Positions 53,095 to 62,703 are shown, counted from the first letter of the stretch. The stretch is 64,000 bases of DNA from Mesorhizobium atlanticum (GCF_003289965.1 NZ_QMBQ01000003.1:682001-746000); one strand, 5' to 3'. Notes: generated from the sequence alone by a model not told the origin. A program made the numbers and translations.

Positions 53095-55506
53095 ATGGCC
53101 AAGATATCCAAGGCTTCCGGCGACGGCGTTTTCGCAGTCCTCCCACTGCGCGATATCGTCGTGTTCCCGCATATGATCGTTCCGCTCTTCGTGGGCCGTG
53201 AAAAGTCGATCAAGGCGCTGGAAGAGGTGATGGGTCAGGAGAAGCAGATCCTGCTTGCCACCCAGATGAATGCAGCCGACGACGATCCTGAGCCCGATGC
53301 GATTTTTGACATCGGCACGCTCGCGAATGTGCTGCAGCTTTTGAAGCTTCCCGACGGCACCGTGAAGGTGCTGGTCGAGGGCGCCTCGCGCGCCAAGATC
53401 GTCTCGTTCACCGACCGCGCCGATTTCCATGAGGCCCGCGCCACCGCGCTCGCCGAGCCGGAAGAGGAAGAGGTCGAAATCGAGGCGCTTGCCCGCTCGG
53501 TCGTCACCGACTTCGAGAATTACGTCAAGCTGAACAAGAAGATCTCGCCCGAAGTGGTGGGCGCGGCCAGCCAGATCGACGACTATTCCAAGCTCGCCGA
53601 CACGGTTGCCTCGCATCTCGCCATCAAGATCCCCGAGAAGCAGGAGATGCTCGCCACGCTTTCCGTCAAGGAGCGTCTGGAGAAGGCGATGGGCTTCATG
53701 GAAGCCGAGATCTCCGTGCTCCAGGTGGAGAAGCGTATCCGCTCGCGCGTCAAGCGCCAGATGGAGAAGACGCAGCGCGAGTACTACCTCAACGAGCAGA
53801 TGAAGGCGATCCAGAAGGAACTCGGCGAGGGCGAGGACGGCCGCGACGAAGCCGCCGAGATCGAGGCGCGCATCAAGAAGACCAAGCTCTCCAAGGAGGC
53901 CCGCGAAAAGGCGGAAGCCGAATTGAAGAAGCTGCGCTCGATGTCGCCCATGTCGGCTGAATCGACGGTGGTGCGCAACTATCTCGACTGGCTGCTGTCG
54001 ATCCCGTGGGGCAAGAACTCCAAGGTCAAGCAGGACCTCAACTATGCGCAGGACGTGCTCGACGCCGATCATTTCGGCCTCGACAAGGTCAAGGAGCGCA
54101 TCGTCGAGTATCTCGCCGTGCAGAGCCGGCAGAAGAAGCTGAAGGGGCCGATCCTGTGCCTCGTCGGACCGCCCGGCGTCGGCAAGACCTCGCTCGGCAA
54201 GTCGATCGCCAAGGCGACCGGCCGCGAGTTCATCCGCATGGCGCTCGGCGGCGTGCGTGACGAGGCCGAGATCCGCGGTCACCGGCGGACCTATATCGGC
54301 TCGATGCCCGGCAAGGTCATCCAGTCGATGAAGAAGGCCAAGAAGTCCAACCCGCTCTTCCTGCTCGACGAGATCGACAAGATGGGCCAGGACTTCCGCG
54401 GCGATCCGTCATCTGCCCTGCTCGAGGTGCTCGATCCGGAGCAGAACTCGACGTTCATGGACCATTACCTCGAGGTCGAATACGACCTGTCGAGCGTGAT
54501 GTTCGTGACCACGGCGAACACGCTGAACATCCCTGCGCCCCTGATGGATCGCATGGAGATCATCCGTATCGCCGGTTACACCGAGGACGAGAAGATCGAG
54601 ATCGCCAAGCGCCACCTGATGCCCAAGGTGATCCGCGACCATGCGCTGCAGCCGAACGAATTCTCGGTCGGCGAGGACGCGATCCGCGGCATCATCCAGA
54701 CCTATACGCGGGAAGCCGGCGTGCGCAGCCTGGAGCGCGAGCTGATGAAGCTCGGGCGCAAGGCGGTGACCGAGATCCTGCGGACGAAGAAGAAGACGGT
54801 GAAGATCACGGCGGAAAACCTCGCCGATTATCTTGGCGTGCCGCGCTTCCGCTTCGGCCAGGTCGAAGCCGACGATCAGGTCGGCGTGGTCACGGGTCTT
54901 GCCTGGACGGAAGTCGGCGGCGAGCTGCTGACGATCGAAGGCGTCATGATGCCCGGCAAGGGCCGCATGACGGTGACGGGCAATCTGCGCGACGTGATGA
55001 AGGAATCGATCTCGGCGGCGGCTTCCTATGTCCGCTCCCGGGCGCTCGATTTCGGCATCGAGCCACCGCTGTTCGACAAGCGCGACATCCACGTCCACTT
55101 GCCGGAAGGCGCGACCCCGAAGGACGGCCCGTCCGCCGGCGCCGCGATGGCCACGGCTATCGTGTCGGTGCTGACGGGTATCCCGGTCCGGGCCGATGTG
55201 GCGATGACCGGCGAGATCACGCTGCGTGGTCGCATCCTGCCGATCGGCGGCCTGAAGGAGAAGCTGCTCGCGGCATTGCGCGGCGGCATCAAGAAGGTCC
55301 TGATCCCGGAAGAGAACGTCAAGGATCTGGCGGACATTCCGGACAATGTGAAGAACGGCATGGAGATCGTCCCGGTCTCGCGGGTCGGCGAGGTGCTTGC
55401 GCACGCGCTCACCCGGATGCCGGAGCCGATCGAATGGGTCGAGCCGGTCAATGCTCCGGCTCCGGTCGACAGCGGCGATGATGCCGGAAAGTCGCTGGCG
55501 CACTAA
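53095..55506 (+). CDS. lon: ATP-dependent protease Lon
   Basis: The 803-residue protein has the LAN substrate domain ([23 protein letters not shown]), a long coiled region (residues 200-260), the AAA+ module with [11 protein letters not shown] near residue 357 and a LDEIDKMGQ box, and the protease domain: catalytic Ser in [11 protein letters not shown] near 680 and Lys in [10 protein letters not shown] near 722. I chose the ATG at 53095 ([16 protein letters not shown] upstream); in-frame starts at 53056 and 53080 are possible. It degrades misfolded and regulatory proteins. A terminator follows. Confidence 0.98.
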   Translation: MAKISKASGDGVFAVLPLRDIVVFPHMIVPLFVGREKSIKALEEVMGQEKQILLATQMNAADDDPEPDAIFDIGTLANVLQLLKLPDGTVKVLVEGASRAKIVSFTDRADFHEARATALAEPEEEEVEIEALARSVVTDFENYVKLNKKISPEVVGAASQIDDYSKLADTVASHLAIKIPEKQEMLATLSVKERLEKAMGFMEAEISVLQVEKRIRSRVKRQMEKTQREYYLNEQMKAIQKELGEGEDGRDEAAEIEARIKKTKLSKEAREKAEAELKKLRSMSPMSAESTVVRNYLDWLLSIPWGKNSKVKQDLNYAQDVLDADHFGLDKVKERIVEYLAVQSRQKKLKGPILCLVGPPGVGKTSLGKSIAKATGREFIRMALGGVRDEAEIRGHRRTYIGSMPGKVIQSMKKAKKSNPLFLLDEIDKMGQDFRGDPSSALLEVLDPEQNSTFMDHYLEVEYDLSSVMFVTTANTLNIPAPLMDRMEIIRIAGYTEDEKIEIAKRHLMPKVIRDHALQPNEFSVGEDAIRGIIQTYTREAGVRSLERELMKLGRKAVTEILRTKKKTVKITAENLADYLGVPRFRFGQVEADDQVGVVTGLAWTEVGGELLTIEGVMMPGKGRMTVTGNLRDVMKESISAAASYVRSRALDFGIEPPLFDKRDIHVHLPEGATPKDGPSAGAAMATAIVSVLTGIPVRADVAMTGEITLRGRILPIGGLKEKLLAALRGGIKKVLIPEENVKDLADIPDNVKNGMEIVPVSRVGEVLAHALTRMPEPIEWVEPVNAPAPVDSGDDAGKSLAH

Positions 55507-55537
55507 CAAAAGTTAAAGTTGCAGTGCACAACGAGAG

Positions 55538-55563
55538 AGCCGGGCTTCGAGCCCGGCTTTTTC
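55538..55563 (+). terminator. Terminator after lon
   Basis: AGCCGGGC, loop TTCGA, GCCCGGCT, then TTTTTC. Stem of 8 pairs with a T-run, 30 bases after the lon stop: a classic intrinsic terminator. Confidence 0.9.
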
Positions 55564-55701
55564 ATGTGAAAAAGCCACGAAAAAATGCAAAAAAGCCCGG
55601 AATTCCGCGGTTTTTGGCTTGGGTTCCGGGACGCTTCTTTCTAAAGTCCGTTTCCTGCCGGATGAGTCGTAGTTCCGGTTTTCTCATGGAAGGGAATTTT
55701 G

Positions 55702-55974
55702 ATGAACAAGAACGAACTGGTGTCCGCTGTCGCCGATGCCGCAAGCATTTCGAAGGCTGATGCGCAGTCCGCCGTCGATGCGGTGTTCTCCGTGATCACA
55801 GGCGAACTGAAGAAGGGCGGCGATGTCCGGCTTGTCGGCTTCGGAAATTTCACCGTGTCAAAACGCGCTGCTTCGACCGGCCGCAATCCGCAGACCGGCG
55901 CGGAAGTGAAGATTCCGGCGCGCACCGTGCCGAAGTTCTCGGCCGGCAAGGGCCTCAAGGACGCGGTCAACTAA
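55702..55974 (+). CDS. hupB: HU family DNA-binding protein
   Basis: The 90-residue protein starts NKNELVSAVADAASISKADAQSAVDAVFSVI and has the HU DNA-binding arm with GRNPQTGAEVKIPARTVPKFSAGK. It bends and compacts DNA. The ATG at 55702 has AAGGGAA upstream; a TTG one codon earlier is a minor alternative. The order lon-hupB is common. It ends with a strong terminator. Confidence 0.97.
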   Translation: MNKNELVSAVADAASISKADAQSAVDAVFSVITGELKKGGDVRLVGFGNFTVSKRAASTGRNPQTGAEVKIPARTVPKFSAGKGLKDAVN

Positions 55975-55993
55975 GACCTTTTTCTTTAAGAGC

Positions 55994-56026
55994 AGAAAAG
56001 CCGGGCTTGCCCGGCTTTTCTTTTTT
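55994..56026. terminator. Bidirectional terminator between hupB and the aldo/keto reductase gene
   Basis: AGAAAAGCCGGG, loop CTTG, CCCGGCTTTTCT, then TTTTTG; on the opposite strand the A-rich arm also gives a T-run. Stem of 12 pairs, 19 bases after the hupB stop and 20 before the end of the convergent gene. Confidence 0.92.
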
Positions 56027-56044
56027 GGGTCGATTGCAGGAAGT

Positions 56045-57067
56045 TCATGCCGTCGGCGCGTCGGCGCGCATCAGGCCTTCCTGCTTCAAATCCACCCAGA
56101 GTGCAGCCGGTATCTTGGTGTCGAGCAACGCGCGGTTGCTTTCGACTTCGGCAGGCCGCTGGCCGCCTGGGATCACCGACATCACCGAAGGATGCTGCAG
56201 CGGGAATTGCAGCGCCGCCTCGATCAGGCGCACATTGTGGCGCTTGCAGACGGCCTCGATGCGCGCCACGCGGTCGAGGATCTCCTTCGGCGCCTCGCTG
56301 TAATTGTAGAAGGCGCCAGGCTTCGGGCCGGTCGCCAGCACGCCGGAATTGTAAGGGCCGCCCAGCACGATGCCGATGCCACGCTTCTGGCAAAGCGGCA
56401 GGAAGGACTGCAGTGCTTCCTGTTCGAGCAACGTGTAGCGGCCGGCGAGCAGGAACAGGTCGAAATCGCCGCGCTCGGCGAGCGTCTGCGCGACCTGCCA
56501 CTCGTTGATGCCGCCGCCGAAGGCCTTGATCACGCCCTGGTCGCGCAGCGAAAGCAGCCCGTAATAGCCCGACGACATGAACTCGGCGATGCGGGCATCC
56601 GAGGCTTCCTTGCTGCCATGGGTGAAGATGTCGACGTCGTGGACGAAGAGAATGTCGATGCGGTCGACGCCGAGGCGCTCCAGCGAGGCCTCGAAGGAGC
56701 GCATGACGCCGTCATAGGAGTAGTCGTAGACTTCGCGGCGCGACGGCGTCTCGAAGAACTTGCCGATACCGGTGCGCTGGTCCGGCGGGGCGACGCGCAT
56801 GAGGCGGCCGACCTTGCTCGACAGCACATAGTCGTCGCGCTTCCTGCCGCGAAGGAAAGGATTGAGGCGGGTTTCCGACAGGCCGAGGCCGTAGAGCGGC
56901 GCGGTGTCGAAGTAGCGGCAGCCAGCCTTCCATGCCGCTTCCAGCGTGGCGTTGGCATCCTCATCGGAGATGGCGCGGTAGAGATTGCCGAGCGGCGCGG
57001 TGCCGAAGCCGAGCTCGGTGAAGGTGATGCCGCCATTGCCGATGCGGTCGAAATGCCGTGTCTTCAT
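56045..57067 (-). CDS. Aldo/keto reductase, aldose/L-fucose 1-dehydrogenase type
   Basis: The 340-residue protein is an AKR barrel of the D-threo-aldose 1-dehydrogenase type: FTELGFGTAPLGNLYRAISDEDANAT near 15-40, the catalytic DTAPLYGLGLSE (Asp, Tyr), KVGR (catalytic Lys), VHDVDIFTHG (with His), and IDRIDIL. The variant VIKAFGGGINEWQ and VSVIPGG complete the fold. It likely oxidises L-fucose or a related aldose to its lactone with NAD(P)+. The ATG at 57065-57067 is used. It is the leftmost gene of the sugar locus. Confidence 0.9.
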   Translation of the reverse strand: MKTRHFDRIGNGGITFTELGFGTAPLGNLYRAISDEDANATLEAAWKAGCRYFDTAPLYGLGLSETRLNPFLRGRKRDDYVLSSKVGRLMRVAPPDQRTGIGKFFETPSRREVYDYSYDGVMRSFEASLERLGVDRIDILFVHDVDIFTHGSKEASDARIAEFMSSGYYGLLSLRDQGVIKAFGGGINEWQVAQTLAERGDFDLFLLAGRYTLLEQEALQSFLPLCQKRGIGIVLGGPYNSGVLATGPKPGAFYNYSEAPKEILDRVARIEAVCKRHNVRLIEAALQFPLQHPSVMSVIPGGQRPAEVESNRALLDTKIPAALWVDLKQEGLMRADAPTA

Positions 57068-57250
57068 ATCTGACGATGTCCCGGAGTGATTTGTCTGACA
57101 TGACACTATCACGCTCGTGGCCCAGCAAAAGTGCCGAGGCTCGTTGGACAGCGATTTTCGCAATGGTAGCATGAACAAAAACAAGCGTTTCGCGGCAGCG
57201 CACCGCAAATCGATTGAGCTCGCGATATCGCGCAGGCAGAGTGAGCCGTG

Positions 57251-57817
57251 ATGAGCAAAGCCGGATCAGACATATTCGCGACCGCGCTGGACGAGCTTGG
57301 CGCGGTGCTGGCGCGCATAGATGAAACCCGGATCGACGCTGCCTGCCAGATGCTTGCCGCGGCCGGCAGGATCGCCGTCTATGGCTGCGGCCGCGAGGCG
57401 CTGCAGGTGAAGGGCTTCGCCATGCGGCTTTATCATCTGGGCCTGCCGGTCTCGGTGGTCGGCGACATGACCACGCCGCCGCTCGGGCCGGGAGACGTCT
57501 TCCTGGCGAGTTCAGGGCCGGGCGAGACCACCACGGTGCTGACCTTGATGCGGGTTGCCCGCGAGGCCGGCGCGAAGGTGCTGCTCCTAACGGCCGAGCC
57601 GACAGGCAGCGCGGCGAAACTCGCCGACTTCACGCTCGTGATTCCAGCCCAGACCATGGCCAGCGACCAGGGCGCGGCGAGAAGCTCGGTGCTGCCGATG
57701 GGCTCGCTGTTCGAAGGCGCGCTGTTCCTCTTGTTCGAGATCATGGTGCTGAAGCTCCAGGCGCTGACCAATGCGACGCCGGAAGCGATGCGCGCCAGGC
57801 ACACCAATATGGAGTAG
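57251..57817 (+). CDS. SIS-domain sugar-phosphate isomerase-like protein
   Basis: The 188-residue protein has a single SIS fold close to 6-phospho-3-hexuloisomerase: VYGCGREALQVKGFAMRLYHLGLPV near residues 41-65 and DMTTPPLGPGDVFLASSGPGETTTVLTLMR near 70-100, with the phosphate-binding SSGPGET loop. It probably isomerises or binds a phosphorylated sugar. No hexulose-phosphate synthase partner lies next to it. The next gene begins 3 bases after its stop, with GGAGTAGGGG as ribosome-binding site. Confidence 0.88.
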   Translation: MSKAGSDIFATALDELGAVLARIDETRIDAACQMLAAAGRIAVYGCGREALQVKGFAMRLYHLGLPVSVVGDMTTPPLGPGDVFLASSGPGETTTVLTLMRVAREAGAKVLLLTAEPTGSAAKLADFTLVIPAQTMASDQGAARSSVLPMGSLFEGALFLLFEIMVLKLQALTNATPEAMRARHTNME

Positions 57818-57820
57818 GGG

Positions 57821-58564
57821 ATGCGCTACGAGCTGATGCTGCCGCACCAGATCCGTAAGGCGATCGAGGAGAACTGGCCGGTCGTGCTGCCGCTCGGCGT
57901 GCTCGAATATCACGGCGAGCACATGGCGGTCGGCATGGACACTTTAGCCGTCATCAAGACGGTGGAGCTGATCGAGAAGGAGAGGGATCTCGTCATCCTG
58001 CCGCCCTTCTATTACGGCGCGGCAAGCTATGCGGTCGCGGCGCCGGAAGGCAGCGGCTCGGTGCAGGTCGGCGGTCCGGTGCTTTCGCCATTCGCGGAGG
58101 AATTGTTCTACGGGCTATTGCGCATCGGTTTCCGCAACATCCGCGCCATCATCCACCACCAGACCGAGAATTTCGTGGCCGGCATGCCGACCGACCTCGC
58201 CTTCAAGACCGCCGGCCGCCAGGCGATCTTCCGTTTCCTGGAAAAGCAGCGCGGCGAGGGCTGGTGGGGGTCGAACACCATGGCCGATTACTATGCCGGC
58301 CATGCGCAGGGCGAGAATGTCTTCAACTGGGTGCAGGTGCACCCGCTGATGCCGGCCGCGATGAACGGCAAATACCCGTTCGACCATGCCGGCAAGGGTG
58401 AAACCTCGCTGATGCTGGCGCTATGCCCTGAAGCCGTGGACGAGAAGCATTTGGCCGACAACACCGGCTGGTACACGAAAGACGCAGCGGAGGCCTCGGC
58501 GGGCCTCGGCAAGGTCGGCGTCGCCATGATCCTCGATCATTTAAGGGCGATATTGGTGCGCTAG
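57821..58564 (+). CDS. Creatininase-family metal-dependent hydrolase, variant
   Basis: The 247-residue protein shows the creatininase metal motif LEYHGEHMAVGMDT (Glu29, His31, His34, Asp40) and the second-metal Glu in HAGKGETSLMLAL. The usual NGHGGN motif is replaced by IIHHQTENF near residue 110, so one metal or substrate contact differs. It may open a lactam, amide or lactone. It is translated from the same message as the SIS gene upstream, so both probably act on one sugar derivative. Confidence 0.82.
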   Translation: MRYELMLPHQIRKAIEENWPVVLPLGVLEYHGEHMAVGMDTLAVIKTVELIEKERDLVILPPFYYGAASYAVAAPEGSGSVQVGGPVLSPFAEELFYGLLRIGFRNIRAIIHHQTENFVAGMPTDLAFKTAGRQAIFRFLEKQRGEGWWGSNTMADYYAGHAQGENVFNWVQVHPLMPAAMNGKYPFDHAGKGETSLMLALCPEAVDEKHLADNTGWYTKDAAEASAGLGKVGVAMILDHLRAILVR

Positions 58565-58570
58565 CGGCTC

Positions 58571-58712
58571 TTCCTTCTTCCCTTGTGGGAGAACGTGTCG
58601 CCGAAGGCGACGGATGAGGGGTGTTCCGGCGGAATGAGACGTCGGCGTTCCCTGGAGCACCCCTCATCCGGCCGCTGCGCGGCCACCTTCCCCAACAAGG
58701 GGGGAAGGAGAG
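58571..58712. repeat. Long inverted repeat between convergent genes
   Basis: One arm reads TTCTTCCCTTGTGGGAGAA and GACGGATGAGGGGTG; the other reads CACCCCTCATCCGGC and CAACAAGGGGGGAAGG. The two arms of about 50 bases are imperfect complements around a centre of about 20 bases, with a secondary hairpin GCCGCTGCGCGGC. It ends 7 bases before the permease gene. It should form a large cruciform or bidirectional terminator and looks like a dispersed rhizobial element. Confidence 0.75.
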
Positions 58713-58718
58713 GTCCAG

Positions 58719-59636
58719 CTATTTCACCGAGCCGGCTGTCATGCCCATGATCAGGTAGCGTTCGAGCGCGATGCCGATGATGGCCAGCGGCGCGATCGCG
58801 GCGGTGGCCAAGGCTGCCATCGACCACCAGTTGATGCCTTGCGAGCCGGTCTGGCTCGCCACCATGACGGGGATGGTCTTGGCGTCCGTCGACGTCAGAA
58901 GAGCGGCGAAGAAATACTCATTCCAGCACAGCACCATTGCCAGGATGAAGGCGGCGACCATGCCGGGCAGGGCGATCGGCATGACGATGCGGAAGAAGGC
59001 GCCCCAGATCGACAGCCCGTCGACCAAAGCCGCTTCCTCCAATTCGACGGGAATGGAGTTGAATTGGTCGCGCATGATCCAGATGACGATCGGCAGCACC
59101 ATCAGCGTGTAGAGCAGCACGAGCCCGATGCGCGTATCGAGGAGGGCGACTTCGCGGTAGAGCACCAGGAAGGGGAGCGCCAGCACGACCGGCGGCAGGA
59201 TAAGCTGCGACAGGAAGAAGAAGGAGATGTCCTCGTTCCTGAACCAGGCGAATTTGTAGCGGTAGCGGACAAGGCCATAGGCGGCGAGGCTGCCGATGAT
59301 GATGGCGAGAGCCGACGCGCCGACCGAGGTGATGACCGAGTTCATGAAGCGCTTGAGGAACTCGTCGCGCACGGTCGACGTCTGGGAGATCGAATCCGGC
59401 GACAGGCCGAGCGAACGCCAGCCCTTCCAGTCCGGCGTGAAGTCGACGAAGGGAATGAGATGGCCTTGCGTGACGTCGACCGCCGATTTGAACGAGGTGG
59501 TGATCGTCCAGTAGATCGGGAACAGGCAGACGAAGGCCCAGAAGACGAGCGCGCCGTAGATGAATACGCGGCTGGCGATGAAGGCCGCCGGCGAGCGGAT
59601 TTCGGAAACAGTGTAGTCGGTGGTCTGGACGCTCAT
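58719..59636 (-). CDS. Carbohydrate ABC transporter permease, MalG type
   Basis: The 305-residue protein has six membrane segments and the EAA loop VPVELEEAALVDGLSIWGAFFRIVMPIALPG near residues 205-235 (E-A-A-x-x-D-G) that contacts the ATPase. The ALERYLIMGMTAGSVK end is typical of CUT1 permeases. It pairs with the permease gene 8 bases upstream. The start at 59634-59636 opens MSVQTTDYTVSEI. Confidence 0.93.
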   Translation of the reverse strand: MSVQTTDYTVSEIRSPAAFIASRVFIYGALVFWAFVCLFPIYWTITTSFKSAVDVTQGHLIPFVDFTPDWKGWRSLGLSPDSISQTSTVRDEFLKRFMNSVITSVGASALAIIIGSLAAYGLVRYRYKFAWFRNEDISFFFLSQLILPPVVLALPFLVLYREVALLDTRIGLVLLYTLMVLPIVIWIMRDQFNSIPVELEEAALVDGLSIWGAFFRIVMPIALPGMVAAFILAMVLCWNEYFFAALLTSTDAKTIPVMVASQTGSQGINWWSMAALATAAIAPLAIIGIALERYLIMGMTAGSVK

Positions 59637-59644
59637 GATGCCGC

Positions 59645-60760
59645 TCAGTTGACGTTGCGCACGAAGCGACTGGCGACTTTCAACAGCCAGGTCACGAAGA
59701 CAACGATGATGATCAGATAGGCCATGGCGAGCATTGTGCCGTAGCCGACATTCGAGCGGTCGCGATATTCGCGATAGATGAAGCTCGACACGGAATCGGT
59801 AGCGCCGCCGGGGCCGCCGGAAGTCAGCGTGATGATGATATCGGCGAGCTTCAGCTTGAAGATGATGCGCAGGATCACGGCCGTCACCGACACCGGGAGC
59901 ATCAGCGGAAAGGTCACCTGCCAGAAGGTCTGCCACGCGGTCGCGCCGTCGACGCGGGCGGCCTCCAGCACCTCGCGCGACATCGCCTGCAGGCCGGCAA
60001 GCAGCATGATCATCATGAACGGGATGAAGGTCCAGGCGTCGAGCATCATGATCGAGATGCGGGCGGTGATCGGATCGGAGAAGAAGGCGGGATTGTCCCA
60101 GCCGAGATGGCGTGCCAGCGTCGCCGCCGGGCCGAACCGGTATTCCATCAGCGATTTGCCGACCATCCAGGACACGGCGACCGGCGACAGCATCAGCGGC
60201 AAAAGGAAGACGACGCGGAAGAACTTTCGCGCCTTGATCTGCGCGTTGAGCAGCAGCGCCAGGCCGAAGGCGATGACATATTCGACCAGAACCGCAAGCA
60301 CATAGAGCACCATGTTGAGCAGCGCGTTGCGGTAATAGGGGTCGGCCAGCATCTGCCAGAAATTGTCGAGGCCGTTGAACCTGCGTCCGGTAAACGAACT
60401 GAGGTTCCAGTCGGTCAACGCGATGTAGAAGCCGAACAGCGTCGGGAAGATCACCATGGCGATGGTGAAAAGCAGCGCCGGCAAAAGGAACAGCGCACGC
60501 TGCCCGTCCTCGCCGCGCGTCAGCACCTGCCAGGCGCCGAGCGCCGCGCCCCACAAGATGTAGGCGTAGACCACAGGGCGCCAAGTGTCGAAGCCGACCG
60601 TGGACATCTCGGTCTTGTAGAGGATCTGCACGACGATGATCGCCAGCAAGCCGAGCGTGGCTGCGGCCAGCAGGCCCCAGCCGAGGCGCTTGCGGCCTGC
60701 CGGGATCAAGTCGGCCGGATTCGCCGGCCACGCATTCGCGGTCGAAGTCTGCTCAGCCAC
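59645..60760 (-). CDS. Carbohydrate ABC transporter permease, MalF type
   Basis: The 371-residue protein has an N-terminal cytoplasmic tail of about 30 residues, then about eight membrane segments (two early, six in the permease core) and the EAA loop MSREVLEAARVDGATAWQTFWQVTFPLMLPV near 270-300. It starts at GTG (60758-60760) with GAGGCGAGAAG upstream. It forms the CUT1 membrane channel with the next gene. Confidence 0.92.
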   Translation of the reverse strand: MAEQTSTANAWPANPADLIPAGRKRLGWGLLAAATLGLLAIIVVQILYKTEMSTVGFDTWRPVVYAYILWGAALGAWQVLTRGEDGQRALFLLPALLFTIAMVIFPTLFGFYIALTDWNLSSFTGRRFNGLDNFWQMLADPYYRNALLNMVLYVLAVLVEYVIAFGLALLLNAQIKARKFFRVVFLLPLMLSPVAVSWMVGKSLMEYRFGPAATLARHLGWDNPAFFSDPITARISIMMLDAWTFIPFMMIMLLAGLQAMSREVLEAARVDGATAWQTFWQVTFPLMLPVSVTAVILRIIFKLKLADIIITLTSGGPGGATDSVSSFIYREYRDRSNVGYGTMLAMAYLIIIVVFVTWLLKVASRFVRNVN

Positions 60761-60839
60761 GCTTCTCGCCTCTTCGAGTCAGCCTAAATATGCGGCCCGG
60801 CGACGAGGTGTCGCCGGGCCGCGACTTGGTCGAGACAGC

Positions 60840-62516
60840 CTACATGCCGAGCGAGGCTTTGTAGAGCTTGACCTGGTTTTCGCGGCCGATCTGGTCGGTC
60901 AGCTTTTCCCAGGCCGCGGCGATGGCGTCGGCGCCTTCCTGTGCCTTCATCTTGCCGGCAAAGGTGTTGGCAAGGATGTCCTCGGCGGCGGAGTAGTACT
61001 GGAAGATGCCGGGGATGCGCGGCTCGATGGCGGCGTTCGGATGGTTGTAGGAATCGCCTTCCGACTTGAGGTAGGAGGTGATGAAGGCCTCGTCATAGCC
61101 GGCCGCCACCCATTCGGGAATGTTGAAATGGGAGTTGCGGTAGGGCTGGAAGCCCGACGGATACATCGCCGTCCAGATCGACAGGTCCTTGCCGCCGAGA
61201 TGGGCGGCGGCCGACCATGCGGCCTTCTTCTTTTTCTCGTCCTTGTCGACACGAGCCATGACATAGACGCCCCAGCCCAGATAGGCGCAGTTCGGCGCAT
61301 AGTTCGGGCCGCTGGCGAGCTTTTCCCACTTGCCGGTCTTGGAGTTGTAGACGTCGTCGGAGCCCGGCAGGATCGAGAAGCCGGTGACGTCGCCGATGAC
61401 CGACGAGTCATTGGTCTTCACGTTCGAGCCGACGTCGCCCCACCAGGGGATCATCGAGCCGGTGCCGGCCAAGAACTGCTGGAAGGCAGTCGTGTTCGGA
61501 TCGGCGTTGATCTGGTCGGCGGGTTCGGACGGCAGGGCGTCGATGACGTCCTGGATGGCGCGCACCCAGGCCGGATTGTTGACGCGCGGCTTCATCGTGT
61601 CGGCGTCGAACAGCCAGGCCTTGTCATCGGGATGCTTGGCATAGGCCGTGGCGCGGCTGCCGAGGAAATAGAAGCCGAAACCGCCCCAGGGCTTGGGCGC
61701 GTCCAGATAGCCGTATACGTCCTGGCCCTTGAACTTCTTGCCCTTCAGGAACTTGGTGACGGCCTGCACCTGCTGCCAGGTCTTGGGCACGCCCCACTCC
61801 GTCAGTCCTGCCTTGTCGCCGCTATCCGCTTTCCAGGCTGCAGCCAGCTCGGAGTCGGAGAACACGTCGGTGCGGTAGTTGAAATTGTGCGTGTCGCCGT
61901 CGATTGTCACGCGATACTGCTTGCCGTTCCAGGTGCCGACCGGCGGCTTGAGATAGTTGACCAGGTCGTCGAAGTCGATCTGCTTCTTGACCCAGTCGGG
62001 CATTTCCGAGGTCAGGCCCTTGCCGCAGACGTCGCCTTCGAAGGGCGCGCCCATCTCGATGATGTCGAAGTCGACGGTGCCGGTGGCAATCGACTGCTGC
62101 AGGCGGGCGTTGTAATCGGCCTGGGCAAGGTCGATCCAGCTGATCTTGGCCCCCGTATAGGCCTCCCACGGCTTCAGGAAGCCGCGGAACAGCACGTTGT
62201 GCAGGTTCTGGTTGTTGAGGCCCATGAAGGTGAGCTCGACACCGGCGAACTCGCCTTCCTTGACGTTGGCCTTGGTCGCTTCGAGGCAGAGCTCGCCGAC
62301 CTTCTGGAAGTCGGCATCGGTCGGCTGGCCCTTGCCGACACCAGGGATCTGCAGGATTTTCTTGCGCAGGTCGTCATCGGCGGCGGCCGGCCTTGTCAAT
62401 GCGCCGAGCCCGGCGCCGGAAGCGGCGGCGATTGCGGCCATGCTGGCCGCGCCTTTCAACAGATCGCGACGGCTGGCGCCGGCGCGCATCAGTTTTTCGT
62501 ACAGGTCGACTCTCAT
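60840..62516 (-). CDS. Sugar ABC transporter substrate-binding protein with Tat signal
   Basis: At 558 residues it is longer than the 430 or so common in CUT1 binding proteins. The N-terminus carries a twin-arginine signal ASRRDLLKGAASMAAIAAASGAGLGA (SRRxLLK), so the protein is exported folded. Core motifs include VELTFMGLNNQNLHNVL, VDFDIIEMGAPF and NPAWVRAIQDVIDAL. The ligand is a sugar or polyol by family. The ATG at 62514-62516 has GGGAGG upstream. It heads the operon with the two permeases. Confidence 0.92.
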   Translation of the reverse strand: MRVDLYEKLMRAGASRRDLLKGAASMAAIAAASGAGLGALTRPAAADDDLRKKILQIPGVGKGQPTDADFQKVGELCLEATKANVKEGEFAGVELTFMGLNNQNLHNVLFRGFLKPWEAYTGAKISWIDLAQADYNARLQQSIATGTVDFDIIEMGAPFEGDVCGKGLTSEMPDWVKKQIDFDDLVNYLKPPVGTWNGKQYRVTIDGDTHNFNYRTDVFSDSELAAAWKADSGDKAGLTEWGVPKTWQQVQAVTKFLKGKKFKGQDVYGYLDAPKPWGGFGFYFLGSRATAYAKHPDDKAWLFDADTMKPRVNNPAWVRAIQDVIDALPSEPADQINADPNTTAFQQFLAGTGSMIPWWGDVGSNVKTNDSSVIGDVTGFSILPGSDDVYNSKTGKWEKLASGPNYAPNCAYLGWGVYVMARVDKDEKKKKAAWSAAAHLGGKDLSIWTAMYPSGFQPYRNSHFNIPEWVAAGYDEAFITSYLKSEGDSYNHPNAAIEPRIPGIFQYYSAAEDILANTFAGKMKAQEGADAIAAAWEKLTDQIGRENQVKLYKASLGM

Positions 62517-62691
62517 CTACAGGTTCCTCCCAGAACAACAGCGATTGAATTGAAGTGCCAATCTCTCGGACGTGGAAACGTCTCTCGGTTCTCCTCGATC
62601 ATACGGGGACGTGGGACCCCACCCTGCGTCGCCGAAGCTCCGATCTCAGGGTAACAGGCCTGCGTCGGATTGGCACTCGCCACTATTTCGC

Positions 62692-62703
62692 GTAATCGAT
62701 TAC
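62692..62703. promoter_or_regulatory. LacI-family operator candidate
   Basis: GTAATCGATTAC is a perfect 12-base palindrome with the central CG and AATCGATT core typical of LacI/GalR sites. It lies between the divergent binding-protein (start 62516) and ATPase (start 62806) genes, 176 and 103 bases away, so one site could control both. No LacI gene is inside the window. Confidence 0.6.

Noticed and set aside
60636..62654. A 672-codon plus-strand frame across the sugar-binding protein gene
   Set aside because: Antisense to a protein with a Tat signal and proper start; composition is that of a shadow frame.
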